64,000 nucleotides of DNA from Isoptericola luteus (GTDB lineage: Bacteria; Actinomycetota; Actinomycetes; Actinomycetales; Cellulomonadaceae): positions 1 to 64,000 of the forward strand of contig NZ_JAIXCQ010000010.1 in the NCBI RefSeq assembly GCF_020297055.1. Reading direction: 5' to 3'. Made by a program: the position numbers and the translations under genes. Below the pieces are notes generated by a model. That model was given only the letters and a program-made list of their open reading frames with translations, did not search any database and was not told where the DNA came from. Shown one piece after another: positions 31,647-40,338 of the stretch. Numbering within the stretch: the first letter of the stretch is position 1; every line of letters starts with the position of its first letter.

Positions 31647-32911
31647 CCGCCCCGACCCACACCGACCCCCACGCCGGCCTCGACCGGGCCGGCCGGCAGC
31701 CCGGCGGCCCAGGCAGCGCCGCCCCGCCGAACCGCGCGGCCTGGATCCTCGTGATGAACCGCGAGATCGTGGTGCGCGCCCTCAACAAGACGTTCCTCAT
31801 CGGGCTCGTCGTGTCCGTCGCCATCATCGCCGCGCTCGCCGCGTTCATGGCCTGGCAGGGCAGCAAGACGGAGTCGTTCGCCGTCGTGGTCACCGGTGGG
31901 GACACCACCGCGACCGCCGCCGTCGAGGCGGGCGAGGCGATCGCCGTCGCGCAGGACACGAACGCCGAGCTCACCGTGCTGGACGTGGCCGACGCCGACG
32001 CCGCGCGCACCGCCCTGACGGACGGCGACGCCGAGGCCTGGCTGCACCCGGCCGACGACCCCGCCGACGGCTGGGTCCTCACCGGGCAGAGCGACCCCGA
32101 CAGCACGCTGACCCGGCTGCTCACCGCGGGTCTGCAGCAGGAGGTCCTGGAGTCCAACGCGGCCGCGGCCGGCACCTCGGTCGCCGAGCTCACCGCCGGC
32201 AGCGCGCTGACCACCGACCGTGTGGACGGCAGCGCCGTCGACTCCCAGACGCTCTTCTTCGCGTCGTTCGCCCTGGCGCTGCTGTTCTTCATCGGCGCGC
32301 TCGGCTCGGGCCAGATGATCGCGGGCAGCGTCGTCGAGGAGAAGCAGTCGCGGCTCGTGGAGATCATGGCCACGGCCGTGCCGCTGCGGCACCTGCTGGC
32401 GGGCAAGATCCTCGGCAGCTCGATCGTCGCGCTGGCGCAGAACGTCGTGTTCGCCGTGGTCGGGCTGGTCGCGCTGTCCTTCACGCCGACGGCGGCGATC
32501 CTGCCGTCCCTGTCGTCGTCCCTCGTGTGGTTCGTGCTGTTCTTCGCCGTCGGGTTCATGGGCATGGCCGCGCTGTACGCCGTGGCGGGCGCGCTCGCGT
32601 CCCGCACCGAGGACCTGCAGCACACCACCACCCCCATGACGATGGCGATCATGGGCATCTACTTCCTGACGTTCTCCGCCAGCGGCACGTTCGCCACGGT
32701 GCTGTCGTACGTGCCCGTCGCCAACATCGTCTCGATGCCGGTGCGGGTGCTGTCGGGCGACGCCCTCTGGTGGGAGCCGGTCGTCTCGCTGCTCGTCCTG
32801 GTGGCGTTCACGCTCGTGGCCGTGCTGGTCTCGGAGCGGGCGTACCGCGGGGCGCTGCTGCAGACCGGCGGCCGCATCGGCTGGAAGCGGGCGTTCGCGG
32901 CCGCTTCGTGA
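31643..32911 (+). CDS. ABC transporter permease (NatB-like)
   Basis: ATG 31643 overlaps the ATPase stop (ATGA). The 422-residue protein has one N-terminal membrane helix (TFLIGLVVSVAIIAALAAFM), an extracytoplasmic domain of ~180 residues, then five or six helices, the ABC2_membrane_3 layout of NatB. VVEEKQSRLVEIMATAVPLRHLLAGK is the coupling segment (signature EEK.. RxxEI). It forms the export channel with the upstream ATPase. The first ~30 residues are Pro/Gly-rich and cytosolic. Confidence 0.93.
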   Translation: MTAPTHTDPHAGLDRAGRQPGGPGSAAPPNRAAWILVMNREIVVRALNKTFLIGLVVSVAIIAALAAFMAWQGSKTESFAVVVTGGDTTATAAVEAGEAIAVAQDTNAELTVLDVADADAARTALTDGDAEAWLHPADDPADGWVLTGQSDPDSTLTRLLTAGLQQEVLESNAAAAGTSVAELTAGSALTTDRVDGSAVDSQTLFFASFALALLFFIGALGSGQMIAGSVVEEKQSRLVEIMATAVPLRHLLAGKILGSSIVALAQNVVFAVVGLVALSFTPTAAILPSLSSSLVWFVLFFAVGFMGMAALYAVAGALASRTEDLQHTTTPMTMAIMGIYFLTFSASGTFATVLSYVPVANIVSMPVRVLSGDALWWEPVVSLLVLVAFTLVAVLVSERAYRGALLQTGGRIGWKRAFAAAS

Positions 32912-33018
32912 GGTACCTCCACCCGGGGGGTAGGGATGCCCCCCGGGTGGGCGTCAGGGATCCCCCCGAACTTGCCCTGAACGTGCCCTCAGCCGCAGAA
33001 TTCCGCGCTTCGCGCCGC

Positions 33019-33024
33019 TAGCGT
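33019..33024 (+). promoter_or_regulatory. -10 element of cydAB
   Basis: TAGCGT ends 7 nt before ATG 33032. A leaderless mRNA is likely. Confidence 0.55.
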
Positions 33025-33031
33025 CGCAGCC

Positions 33032-34408
33032 ATGACGACCGTCGACGCCGCCCGGCTGCAGTTCGCGCTGCTCGCCGGCACCCACTTCCTCTTCGTCCTC
33101 GTGACGCTGGGGCTCGGGCCTGTCGTCGCCGTGTTCCAGTCGCGGTGGGCGCTGGCCCGGACGCCGGAGCGACGCGCGCTGTTCGAGCGGGCCACCCGGT
33201 TCTGGGGTCAGCTCTACCTCGTCAACTACGCCCTCGGGGTGGCGGCAGGGATCGTCATGGAGCTCCAGCTCGGCCTGAACTTCCCGGGCCTGCTCGAGGT
33301 CGCAGGAGGCGTCTTCGGGGCACCGCTCGTCATCGAGACGATGGCGGCGTTCTTCCTCGAGTCCACGTTCCTGGGGCTGTGGGTGTTCGGCTGGCACGTG
33401 CTGCCGCGATGGGCGCACACGGCGGCGATCTGGGCGGTGGTGGCCACGGGGTACCTGTCCGCGTTCACGGTGATGGTGGCGAACGGGTTCCTGCGCCACC
33501 CGGTGGGCTTCGAGATGGTGCCGGTCCCGGGAGGCGCCGGCCCGGCCGGCGGGGAGATCGCCCGCCTCACCGACGCCGCGGCCCTGATCACCAACCCGGC
33601 CGCGGTCCTGTCGAGCCTCCACGTCGTGGGGGCGTGCCTGATGGCGGGCGCGTACGTGCTGGTCGGCGTCAGCGCGTGGCACCTGCGCCGGGTGCCGTCG
33701 CGGCTGCCCGCCGTCGAGGCCGCGGGCCTGCCGGGGACGACGATGTCGCCCGAGAACGAGCTCTGGCGCCGGTCCCTGCGCACCGGCGTCGTCACGGGCA
33801 CGTTCGGGGCGTTCCTGGCGACCGGCTCCGGCTTCGCCCAGTTCACGTACTTCGACGCCGGCGAGTCGGTGACCCACGCGCCCTGGCTGATCGGCCCCGC
33901 GTACCTGCTCATGCAGGCCGTGGCCCTGCTGACGTTCCTGGTCGGCGTGGCGCTCATGCTCCTCTTCGCCCGCGACGGGCTGTTCCGGATGTGGCGCCCG
34001 GTGCGCCGCGGCCTGTACGGGACGCTCGTCGTGCTGCTGCCGGTGCCGTTCGTCACCTCGCTGCTGGGCTGGGTCGCGCGCGAGACCGGCCGCCAGCCCT
34101 GGGCGATCACCGGCGTGCTGCGCACCGAGGACGCCGTGACGGACGCTCCCGCCGGCCAGGTGATCGCGTCGCTCGTGGTGCTGATGGGCGTCATGACGGT
34201 GCTCGCCGTCGCGGACTGGGTCGTCATGGGCCGCCTCGCGCGCCGCGGCCCCGAGCGGCTCGCGCTCGGCAGCCCCCCGGCCGACGCGCTGCGGATGGAC
34301 GTCCCGCACGCAGACCTGCACGCCGACCCGCACGAGGGGCCGTCCGGCTCCGCCGCGCTCCTGACCGCCGACCGCGACGCGGTCCTCACCTTCGGAGGTA
34401 CCCGATGA
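33032..34408 (+). CDS. cydA: Cytochrome bd-type quinol oxidase subunit I (short form)
   Basis: The 458-residue membrane protein has about nine helices. Heme ligands and key residues are present: His18 (LLAGTHFLFV), Glu102 and Glu110 (IETMAAFFLESTFLGLW), His197 (SSLHVVGACL) and ETGRQPWAITGVLRT (GRQPW at 353-357). The region that normally holds the quinol-binding Q-loop, between the helices after His197, is short and divergent (ATGSGFAQFTYFDAGESV), so it belongs to a truncated-Q-loop subgroup. It oxidises quinol and reduces O2 at the membrane. It is coupled to cydB. No cydDC follows. Confidence 0.93.
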   Translation: MTTVDAARLQFALLAGTHFLFVLVTLGLGPVVAVFQSRWALARTPERRALFERATRFWGQLYLVNYALGVAAGIVMELQLGLNFPGLLEVAGGVFGAPLVIETMAAFFLESTFLGLWVFGWHVLPRWAHTAAIWAVVATGYLSAFTVMVANGFLRHPVGFEMVPVPGGAGPAGGEIARLTDAAALITNPAAVLSSLHVVGACLMAGAYVLVGVSAWHLRRVPSRLPAVEAAGLPGTTMSPENELWRRSLRTGVVTGTFGAFLATGSGFAQFTYFDAGESVTHAPWLIGPAYLLMQAVALLTFLVGVALMLLFARDGLFRMWRPVRRGLYGTLVVLLPVPFVTSLLGWVARETGRQPWAITGVLRTEDAVTDAPAGQVIASLVVLMGVMTVLAVADWVVMGRLARRGPERLALGSPPADALRMDVPHADLHADPHEGPSGSAALLTADRDAVLTFGGTR

Positions 34409-35415
34409 ACGCCCTCGGCTGGGGACTGCTGCTCGCGATGCTGCTCGCGGGCTGGGCGCTGCTCGACGGCGCCGTGCAGGGCGCGGGTCAGGTGGCGCGC
34501 GGCATCGGCGGGCGGGACGACGGCCGCCGTCGGCTCGTGCTCGCCACCGTCGCGCCGTTCCTGCTGCTCGGGGAGGTGTGGCTGGTCGCCGCCGCCGGCG
34601 TGCTGGTGGGCGCGTTCGCCCATGTCGAGGGGGTGCTGTGGCGGGCGGCCTACCCGGTCGTCGTCGCGCTCCTCGTCGCTTGGGTGGTGCGCGACGCCGC
34701 CCTCTGGCTCCGGAGCCGCCTGGGCTCGCCGCGCTGGCGCCGTGGCTGGGACGCCGTCGGGCAGGGTGCGAGCTTCGCGTTCCCGGCGACGTTCGGCGCG
34801 CTCGCCGGCGTCGCCTGGACGCAGCTCTCGGCCGTCTCGCCGGACGTCGCCGCCGACGCCCCGGTGGCTGTCGGCGCGGGGCCCGGCCTCGCCCGGGTGC
34901 TGGAGCTCGGCCTGCCCGTGGTGCTCGCCGGGCTCGTGGCGCTGGCCGCCCGGGTGCACGGTGCTCTCGTGGTCGCGCGGCGCGCGCCGGAGGGGGTGGC
35001 GGTCGTGGCCCGACGGCGCGCCCGGACCGCGCTCGTCCCGGCCGCTGCGCTCGCCACCCTCGCGGCGCTGGGCGCGCTGGGGGTCGCCGCCCTGGGGACG
35101 ACGTCGGCCCTGGTCGGCGCCGTCGTGCTGCTCGGTGCCGCGGGGGCGGCGCTCGCGGCCCGCTTCGACCTGGACCGGGGCGCGTACCGGCGTCCGGTGG
35201 TGGCGTGGTCCGGGCCGGTCCTCGCGCTCGCACCCGTGGTCGCGACGGCCGCCGTCGTCGGGCCGCACGTGGTGGCCTCCGCTGCCCCGGCGAGCGTGCT
35301 GCACGGTCTCACGTGGCCGGTGCTGGGCGCGTTCGCCGCGGTGGTGGTGGCCCAGGCGGTCTCGTGGAAGGTGCTCGTGCGACCGCTGGGGCCGCGCACC
35401 ACCGTCTTCCTCTGA
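34405..35415 (+). CDS. cydB: Cytochrome bd-type quinol oxidase subunit II
   Basis: ATG 34405 overlaps the cydA stop (ATGA). The 336-residue protein has about eight helices, opening with GWALLDGAVQGAGQVARGIG, which corresponds to the CydB start (xxxLDGxDLGxG) with Val/Gln in place of the usual Phe-Asp-Leu. The remaining sequence is Ala/Val-rich and weakly conserved, as usual for CydB. It forms the heterodimer with CydA. The deviation in the N-terminal motif agrees with the divergent Q-loop of its partner and suggests an atypical bd oxidase. Confidence 0.88.
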   Translation: MNALGWGLLLAMLLAGWALLDGAVQGAGQVARGIGGRDDGRRRLVLATVAPFLLLGEVWLVAAAGVLVGAFAHVEGVLWRAAYPVVVALLVAWVVRDAALWLRSRLGSPRWRRGWDAVGQGASFAFPATFGALAGVAWTQLSAVSPDVAADAPVAVGAGPGLARVLELGLPVVLAGLVALAARVHGALVVARRAPEGVAVVARRRARTALVPAAALATLAALGALGVAALGTTSALVGAVVLLGAAGAALAARFDLDRGAYRRPVVAWSGPVLALAPVVATAAVVGPHVVASAAPASVLHGLTWPVLGAFAAVVVAQAVSWKVLVRPLGPRTTVFL

Positions 35416-35426
35416 CCCCCGCCCGA

Positions 35427-35480
35427 GCGAGTTGTCAGGCCCTGGTGCACCGAAACGTGCACGTGGTCCTGACAGCTCGC
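35427..35480. terminator. Long hairpin after cydAB
   Basis: 24-nt arms (35427-35450 with 35457-35480) pair with three mismatches and one G-T around the loop CGAAAC. It lies 11 bp after the cydB stop and is the likely operon terminator. Confidence 0.75.
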
Positions 35481-35593
35481 GGGCGCTCGGGAGGGAACTC
35501 GTGGCCAGAACGTCACGGCAGGGCAACGTGGGTGAAATCCTGGTCGCGCACGATGGGCCGTGCGGCCACCCGGGCCGCGGAGGAGGCCGGACC

Positions 35594-35809
35594 ATGACCA
35601 TCACGCCCGCGACGATCGCCATGCCGCGACCCCTGACGCGCCCCGTGCCGCGCCCCGTGCCCCGCACCGTCGACGAGGCGGCCGCCGCCGCCCGCCGCCC
35701 GACCCGTGGCGACCTGGTCACCGTCGATCCCGCGGACCGGCGGCGCCGTGCGCAGCTCGCGCTGCTCGAGCTCGTCGTGACGCGGTCCGCCGGACGCCGC
35801 CGCGGCTAG
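35594..35809 (+). CDS. Small basic protein of unknown function
   Basis: ATG 35594 follows GGAGG with good spacing (GAGGAGGCCGGACC). The 71-residue product is Pro/Arg-rich (MPRPLTRPVPRPVPRTVDEA), then helical (DRRRRAQLALLELVVTRSAG). No family is recognised. The ribosome-binding site and codon use support a real gene, but its small size leaves some doubt. It stands alone between the cydAB terminator and the 11-bp tandem repeat. Confidence 0.55.
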   Translation: MTITPATIAMPRPLTRPVPRPVPRTVDEAAAAARRPTRGDLVTVDPADRRRRAQLALLELVVTRSAGRRRG

Positions 35810-35842
35810 CCTCCCGGGGCGACGGGGTCGGACGACGCCCCC

Positions 35843-35917
35843 GGGCCTCCGTCGGGCCTCCGTCGGGCCTCCGTCGGGCCTCCGTCGGGCCTCCGTCGGG
35901 CCTCCGTCGGGCCTCCG
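35843..35917. repeat. 11-bp tandem repeat, 6.8 copies
   Basis: The unit GGGCCTCCGTC is repeated six times exactly from 35843 to 35908, with 9 bp of a seventh. It ends 53 bp before the -10 element of the first PQQ-like gene and so lies in its upstream region. Copy number may vary by slippage. Confidence 0.95.
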
Positions 35918-35969
35918 CAGCGCGAGGGCCTCGCCTCGGATCACGGAGCCGGGGACCGCGGCGCCCGGA

Positions 35970-35975
35970 TAGTCT
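35970..35975 (+). promoter_or_regulatory. -10 element of the first PQQ-like gene
   Basis: TAGTCT ends 7 nt before ATG 35983. Confidence 0.55.
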
Positions 35976-35982
35976 CCGGGCC

Positions 35983-37686
35983 ATGTCTCGCCGCCGCGCC
36001 TCGATGGCCACCTTCGACCTCGAGCCGGACGACCTGGCGGCCGACGACCCGGGGCGCCACGGCGAGGTGTTCGGCGGCGAGGTGCCCGACGACGGGCCAA
36101 CCTGGGGCCGGAAGACCGCCGACCGGCTGCGCGCCGTCCCGCCGCGCACGTGGTGGTCGGTGTCCGGCATCGTGGCGGGCACGCTCGCGCTCGTCGGCGG
36201 AGGCCTGCTCGCAGCGCACCTCGTCACCTCCCACGGACGTGAGGAGCGGCTGGCCGCGGCCCCGGGCGGTGTCCTGGACGTGGCCGCCGCGATGGACCAG
36301 GACGCCGCCTGGGAGGTGGACGCCGACACGGGCGTGCTCGCCGTCCTGGCGGGCGGGAGCGTCGTCGTGCGGGACGGGGCGGACGTGCTCGGCGTCGACG
36401 CGGCGACGGGCGAAGAGCGGTGGCGGCACACGCTCGGCGACCTGGCGGAGTGCGGCCCGACGCCGTGGAGCCCGGCGGAGTGGGCGACGCCCGTCGACGA
36501 GCTCGTGTGCCTGAGCGGCACGGACGAGGACCGCACGGTCACGGTGTTCGACGCGGGCGGTGCGGTGCTGGGCCACCGAGGCCTCGGCGACGTCGCGGGC
36601 GCCGCGGTGCAGGCCGCGGCGGACGGCATGATCGTGGTGGTCGAGCCGGACGGCCCGGTGCCCGCGCCGCGCCGGTTCGACAGCGAGCAGGAGGCCTTCG
36701 ACGTCGTCGAGTCGGGCGCGTTCACCGGCCCGGGAGCGGTGCTGAGGTTCGAGGACGCGCTGACGGGCGACGTCCGCAGCTCCGTCGCGGCGTACTTCGA
36801 CCCGTCGGCGAGCAGCCTCTGCCTGACGTGGACGGACGGCACGGTCGAGCTCGACTTCAACAGCTTCAGCCTCGTGTCCTCGCCGGGTGTCGTGGGCTTC
36901 GAGCGGTGCGGCGTGGACGTGACCTGGACGCCGCCGGTGGGCGCGCTCGCCACGTCTCCGCGGTTCGGGCCGGCGGGAGACGTCACGACGGTCAGCTCGG
37001 TGGACGGCGGCCTCGCCGTCATCGACGCCGACGAGGTGCGCACGACGCTCGTCGACGTCGACGCCCACGCCGCCGACACCGAGAAGACGGCGCCGAGGGT
37101 CGCGCTCGACGGCCTGCTGCTCGACCCGTGGGCGACGGACGGCGCCATCGGCCCGCGAGTCGTCGCGGCCGAGTCGGGCATCGTCGCGCTCGACCCGGAC
37201 GACCTCGCGGGCGATCCTCGGTGGGAGCGCGCCTGGGACTGGGCGCACCGTGCCGAACCGCTCAGGGTGCGCGTGCACGACGTCGAGGTGCTGGTGCGGA
37301 CGGCCGACGTCGTGCTGCTGCGGCAGTACGGCGAGCTCGTCGGGCTGGACGTGACCACGGGGCGCGAGCTCTGGCGCAGCCGCGAGCTGGTGGAGGACGG
37401 CGGCCTGTGGGTCGCGGGCGCGGTCACCGACGGCGCGGAGGCCCTGCTGCTGACCCAGGGGTCGGACCCCGCGTCGTACGAGCTCGTGCGTCTCGACGTG
37501 GCGAACGGGGAGGTGCTGGCCCGGGCCCGGCGTGACGGGAGCCTTGACGGCTCGGTGGGCACGGTGGGCGGGCGGATGCTGCTGCGGACGTCGCCGGGCG
37601 ACGCCGGCGGCGGGACGGACGTCGAGGACGGCGGCACCCTCGTCACCCGGTCTCCCGGGTCGCTGCGGGGGTCTCCCCTGGCATAG
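35983..37686 (+). CDS. Membrane-anchored PQQ-like beta-propeller protein, paralog 1
   Basis: ATG 35983 follows TAGTCT by 7 nt. The 567-residue protein has a cytosolic acidic N terminus (TFDLEPDDLAADDP), one membrane helix (about 58-81, VSGIVAGTLALVGGGLLAAH) and a large extracytoplasmic domain with blade motifs of BamB/PQQ type: VLGVDAATGEERWRHTLGD and LVGLDVTTGRELWRSRELV. Four to five Cys occur in pairs, such as CGPTPW/CLSG, as in its neighbour. It is similar in design to the gene at 37696. The role is unknown; such proteins scaffold or bind ligands at the cell envelope. Confidence 0.85.
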   Translation: MSRRRASMATFDLEPDDLAADDPGRHGEVFGGEVPDDGPTWGRKTADRLRAVPPRTWWSVSGIVAGTLALVGGGLLAAHLVTSHGREERLAAAPGGVLDVAAAMDQDAAWEVDADTGVLAVLAGGSVVVRDGADVLGVDAATGEERWRHTLGDLAECGPTPWSPAEWATPVDELVCLSGTDEDRTVTVFDAGGAVLGHRGLGDVAGAAVQAAADGMIVVVEPDGPVPAPRRFDSEQEAFDVVESGAFTGPGAVLRFEDALTGDVRSSVAAYFDPSASSLCLTWTDGTVELDFNSFSLVSSPGVVGFERCGVDVTWTPPVGALATSPRFGPAGDVTTVSSVDGGLAVIDADEVRTTLVDVDAHAADTEKTAPRVALDGLLLDPWATDGAIGPRVVAAESGIVALDPDDLAGDPRWERAWDWAHRAEPLRVRVHDVEVLVRTADVVLLRQYGELVGLDVTTGRELWRSRELVEDGGLWVAGAVTDGAEALLLTQGSDPASYELVRLDVANGEVLARARRDGSLDGSVGTVGGRMLLRTSPGDAGGGTDVEDGGTLVTRSPGSLRGSPLA

Positions 37687-37689
37687 TTT
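37684..37689 (+). promoter_or_regulatory. -10 element of the second PQQ-like gene, overlapping the first gene's stop
   Basis: TAGTTT begins at the TAG stop codon of paralog 1 and ends 6 nt before GTG 37696, so paralog 2 may be transcribed independently as well as by read-through. Confidence 0.5.
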
Positions 37690-37695
37690 CAAGGG

Positions 37696-39498
37696 GTGGG
37701 CCGACGACGCGGCGCCGACGAGGGCGCGTTCACGTTCGACCTCGAGCCCGAGGGGGACGAGGAGGACGCCACCGCGCCGGAGCCCCGTGCTCCCCGCCGC
37801 ACGAGGTGGCGGCGTGCGCGGCCCCAGGACCCGTCGCCGTCCGCCCCCCTGCTCATCGATCTCAGCGTGGTCGACGACGTCCCGCCGGACCCGCAGGACG
37901 CCGCCCCGGCCGGAGCCGCGGGAGGCCGGGACGCCGGGGACCGTGTGCCGGGCGAGGGCGGGCTGCCCGTCGCCGTGCGCCGTGCGCGGGGGCTCCTGCA
38001 CGGGCGCCGGCTGCTGGCGGGGGTCGTGGTCGCGACGCTCGCGCTGACGGCGGTCGTCGTGGACACCATCGGCGACCGGGGGCGCGTCGCCGCGCTGCGG
38101 TCCTCGCCGGGCGGGGTGCTCGAGCTCTCCGAGCGCCCGCACGAGCTGTGGCGGGTCGAGGTGGCGGGCGATGTCCCTGGGGGCCTCGTCGGCGTCGCCG
38201 AGGGGGCCGTGGTCGTGCAGGTCCACGACGAGCTGCTGGGCGTCGACGCCGCCTCGGGGGAGCACCGCTGGCAGGCGGACCTGCCGGAGGGCGTCAGCTC
38301 GTGCGGGCCCGGTCTGGATCCGTGGACCGGCCGGTTCCACGTCAAGCCGGTCAGCGCGGTCGTGTGCGTCTCGACGCCGCCGGGCTCGGACCCGGGGCGG
38401 AGCGACCGCGCCACGGTGACCGTCGTCGACGCCGCCTCAGGGGAGGTCGTGGCCCAGCGGCCGGCGGAGGTGCCCGAGGCGATGCTGTTCGCGGGCCCGG
38501 ACGGCGGCCTCGTCGTCGCGCAGTGGGTGGGGGACGCCCCGCGGTTCGGGGACAGGGACCTGGAGCGGCTGACGGTGGACGAGCTGCTGAGCGGCGCGGG
38601 CGAGGGGCTCGTCACGGACGGCTACGACCTGCAGGTGCGGCTCGAGGACGCCGCGACGGGAAAGCAGCGCTGGCAGCGCACGGTCCGTTTCGACTCCGGG
38701 CAGGACGTGTCGTCGTGCGTGGCGTGGAACGACGACGGCACCCAGTCGGCGATCGAGCTGCGCGGCACGGTGCAGACCGTGGTGCTGGACCGGGTGCTGT
38801 GGGTGGGAGGGTGCGGCATCGACGCCTGGTTCACGCCGTCGGGCGTGCGCCTGGACCGCGGCGGCGACCCCAGCGCGTCCGAGGGGTTCTCCGTGCTCCC
38901 GCTGCCGTCGGGCGGGTACGTGGCGCAGCAGGAGCCCGACTTCGGCTTCCCCGACCGGCCGGGGCGGCTGCTGCGGGACGACGGGAGCGAGGTGCGGTCG
39001 CTCGACGGGACGTACCTGATGCCGCAGAGCACGGACGGTGGCGGCGGCTCCGTGCGGCTGCTGCGCCGGTCGGACCGGCTCGTAGCCACGGGGGAGGACG
39101 GCGAGCAGCTCTGGTCGGCCGGCGTGGCGGCGGCCGCCGTGTCGGTGCAGACGTCGCGGGTCGCGGTGGTGCTCGACGACACGCGCGGTGTGATCGGCCT
39201 GGACCTGGGCACCGGCGACGAGCTGTGGGCGCGTGAGGAGCTCTTCGACGACGTCGACCCGGTCGCGCTGGCGTACGGGCCGTACCTCGCGGACGGGATG
39301 TTCACCGACGGGCGGCTCGCGGCGTTCGTCGTGCGGGACTACGTCCAGGGGGACGTGCTGCACTGGATCGCGGTGGACGTCACCTCGGGCGAGGAGCTGT
39401 GGAGGTTCGACGTCGAGGGCGAGGACTGGGGCTTTCACGTGGCGGTCGACGGCCACCTGGTGAGGTGGTCGCCGACCGCGATCGTGGGGCTCGGGTGA
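37696..39498 (+). CDS. Membrane-anchored PQQ-like beta-propeller protein, paralog 2
   Basis: It starts at GTG 37696, 9 bp after paralog 1. The 600-residue protein repeats the same plan: N-terminal FTFDLEPEGDEEDA (compare TFDLEPDD in paralog 1), a basic stretch, a membrane helix (about 113-130, LLAGVVVATLALTAVVVDTI) and a propeller with LLGVDAASGEHRWQADLPEG, LEDAATGKQRWQRTVRFDSG and IGLDLGTGDELWAREELFDD. The N-terminal DLEP motif shared by both paralogs is probably a cytosolic docking or sorting element. The genes arose by tandem duplication. Confidence 0.86.
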   Translation: MGRRRGADEGAFTFDLEPEGDEEDATAPEPRAPRRTRWRRARPQDPSPSAPLLIDLSVVDDVPPDPQDAAPAGAAGGRDAGDRVPGEGGLPVAVRRARGLLHGRRLLAGVVVATLALTAVVVDTIGDRGRVAALRSSPGGVLELSERPHELWRVEVAGDVPGGLVGVAEGAVVVQVHDELLGVDAASGEHRWQADLPEGVSSCGPGLDPWTGRFHVKPVSAVVCVSTPPGSDPGRSDRATVTVVDAASGEVVAQRPAEVPEAMLFAGPDGGLVVAQWVGDAPRFGDRDLERLTVDELLSGAGEGLVTDGYDLQVRLEDAATGKQRWQRTVRFDSGQDVSSCVAWNDDGTQSAIELRGTVQTVVLDRVLWVGGCGIDAWFTPSGVRLDRGGDPSASEGFSVLPLPSGGYVAQQEPDFGFPDRPGRLLRDDGSEVRSLDGTYLMPQSTDGGGGSVRLLRRSDRLVATGEDGEQLWSAGVAAAAVSVQTSRVAVVLDDTRGVIGLDLGTGDELWAREELFDDVDPVALAYGPYLADGMFTDGRLAAFVVRDYVQGDVLHWIAVDVTSGEELWRFDVEGEDWGFHVAVDGHLVRWSPTAIVGLG

Positions 39499-39511
39499 GC
39501 CCTGCCCGTCG

Positions 39512-40183
39512 TCACTCGTCGGTGTGGGTGTCGGTGCCTGCGTCGGAGTCGCCCGCTGGCGCCTCCCCGGCGAGGAGCAGGTAGACCTCGCGACGGGCGC
39601 GGTCGACGAGCGCGGCAGCGGCCGCCGCCTGCTCGGCCGACCCGGCGCGAGCCACCTGCTCGACGGCGCCGCCGAGCGCGCGCATCGCGGCGTGCAGCTC
39701 GTGCCCCCCGCGGCGCGGGTCCGCCGTGAACGTCTCCCACGGGGTGCCGAGCTCCGCCCGGTGCTCGGCGACGTGGGCGCGCCCGGCGTCGGTGAGCGTC
39801 GCAAGGCGGCGACCGCCGTCCTCGGCGACGGCGACGAGACCCTCGTCCTGGAGCTGGGAGATGGCGGGGTACACGGCCCCCGGGCTGGGGCGCCAGCCGC
39901 CGTCGGTGCGGTCCGCGAGCTCGGTGATCACCTGGTAGCCGTGCATCGGCTGCTCCGTGAGCAGCAGGAGGATCGCGGCGCGGATCTCGCCGCGGCCCGC
40001 GCGCCGGCCGCGGCCGCCGCCACGGGTTCCGGGACCGAAACCGGGACCGAAGCCGCGCCCGCGTCCGTCGGGACGGCCGCGACGCGGTGCGTCGCCGCCC
40101 TCGGGGAAGTCGCCCCGGCGGCGTCGTGCGCCGCGCGGGTCGACGTTGTCGTACGGGAAGTCATGGGTGTGTCGGGGGTGCAT
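39512..40183 (-). CDS. PadR family transcriptional regulator
   Basis: ATG 40183 is preceded by AGGAGC. The 223-residue protein has a disordered Gly/Arg-rich N terminus (RGFGPGFGPGTRGGGRGRRA) and then the PadR winged helix (AILLLLTEQPMHGYQVITEL, WRPSPGAVYPAISQLQDEGL). The C-terminal helices (AAMRALGGAVEQVARAGSAE) form the dimerisation part. PadR proteins repress genes, often for efflux or stress, and bind their own promoter. An AT-rich candidate operator lies 57 bp upstream. It converges on the PQQ-like genes. Confidence 0.92.
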   Translation of the reverse strand: MHPRHTHDFPYDNVDPRGARRRRGDFPEGGDAPRRGRPDGRGRGFGPGFGPGTRGGGRGRRAGRGEIRAAILLLLTEQPMHGYQVITELADRTDGGWRPSPGAVYPAISQLQDEGLVAVAEDGGRRLATLTDAGRAHVAEHRAELGTPWETFTADPRRGGHELHAAMRALGGAVEQVARAGSAEQAAAAAALVDRARREVYLLLAGEAPAGDSDAGTDTHTDE

Positions 40184-40239
40184 AGGGATGCTCCTGGGTC
40201 TTCGAGTGGATGTGGAGTCGGCCCGCCCGAGGCGTACCG

Positions 40240-40269
40240 ACATATCGAAGATAGATCAAAGATATATCG
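40240..40269. promoter_or_regulatory. AT-rich candidate PadR operator/promoter
   Basis: ATATCG, GATAGATC and GATATATCG recur within 28 bp and form partial inverted and direct repeats, in sharp contrast to the surrounding GC content. The site is between the PadR start and the divergent nuclease gene, so it could control both. Confidence 0.5.
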
Positions 40270-40338
40270 TTGGCAACCTTTAGTTGTCACGACGCCGGTC
40301 GACATGCCGCTGAGCAGCACAGATGGTTGGCTTCACCC

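Noticed and set aside
35843-35917. Tandem repeat read as a coding repeat (in frame with the following gene)
   Set aside because: The gene's start at 35983 has its own -10 element at the usual distance; the upstream frame shows no family match.
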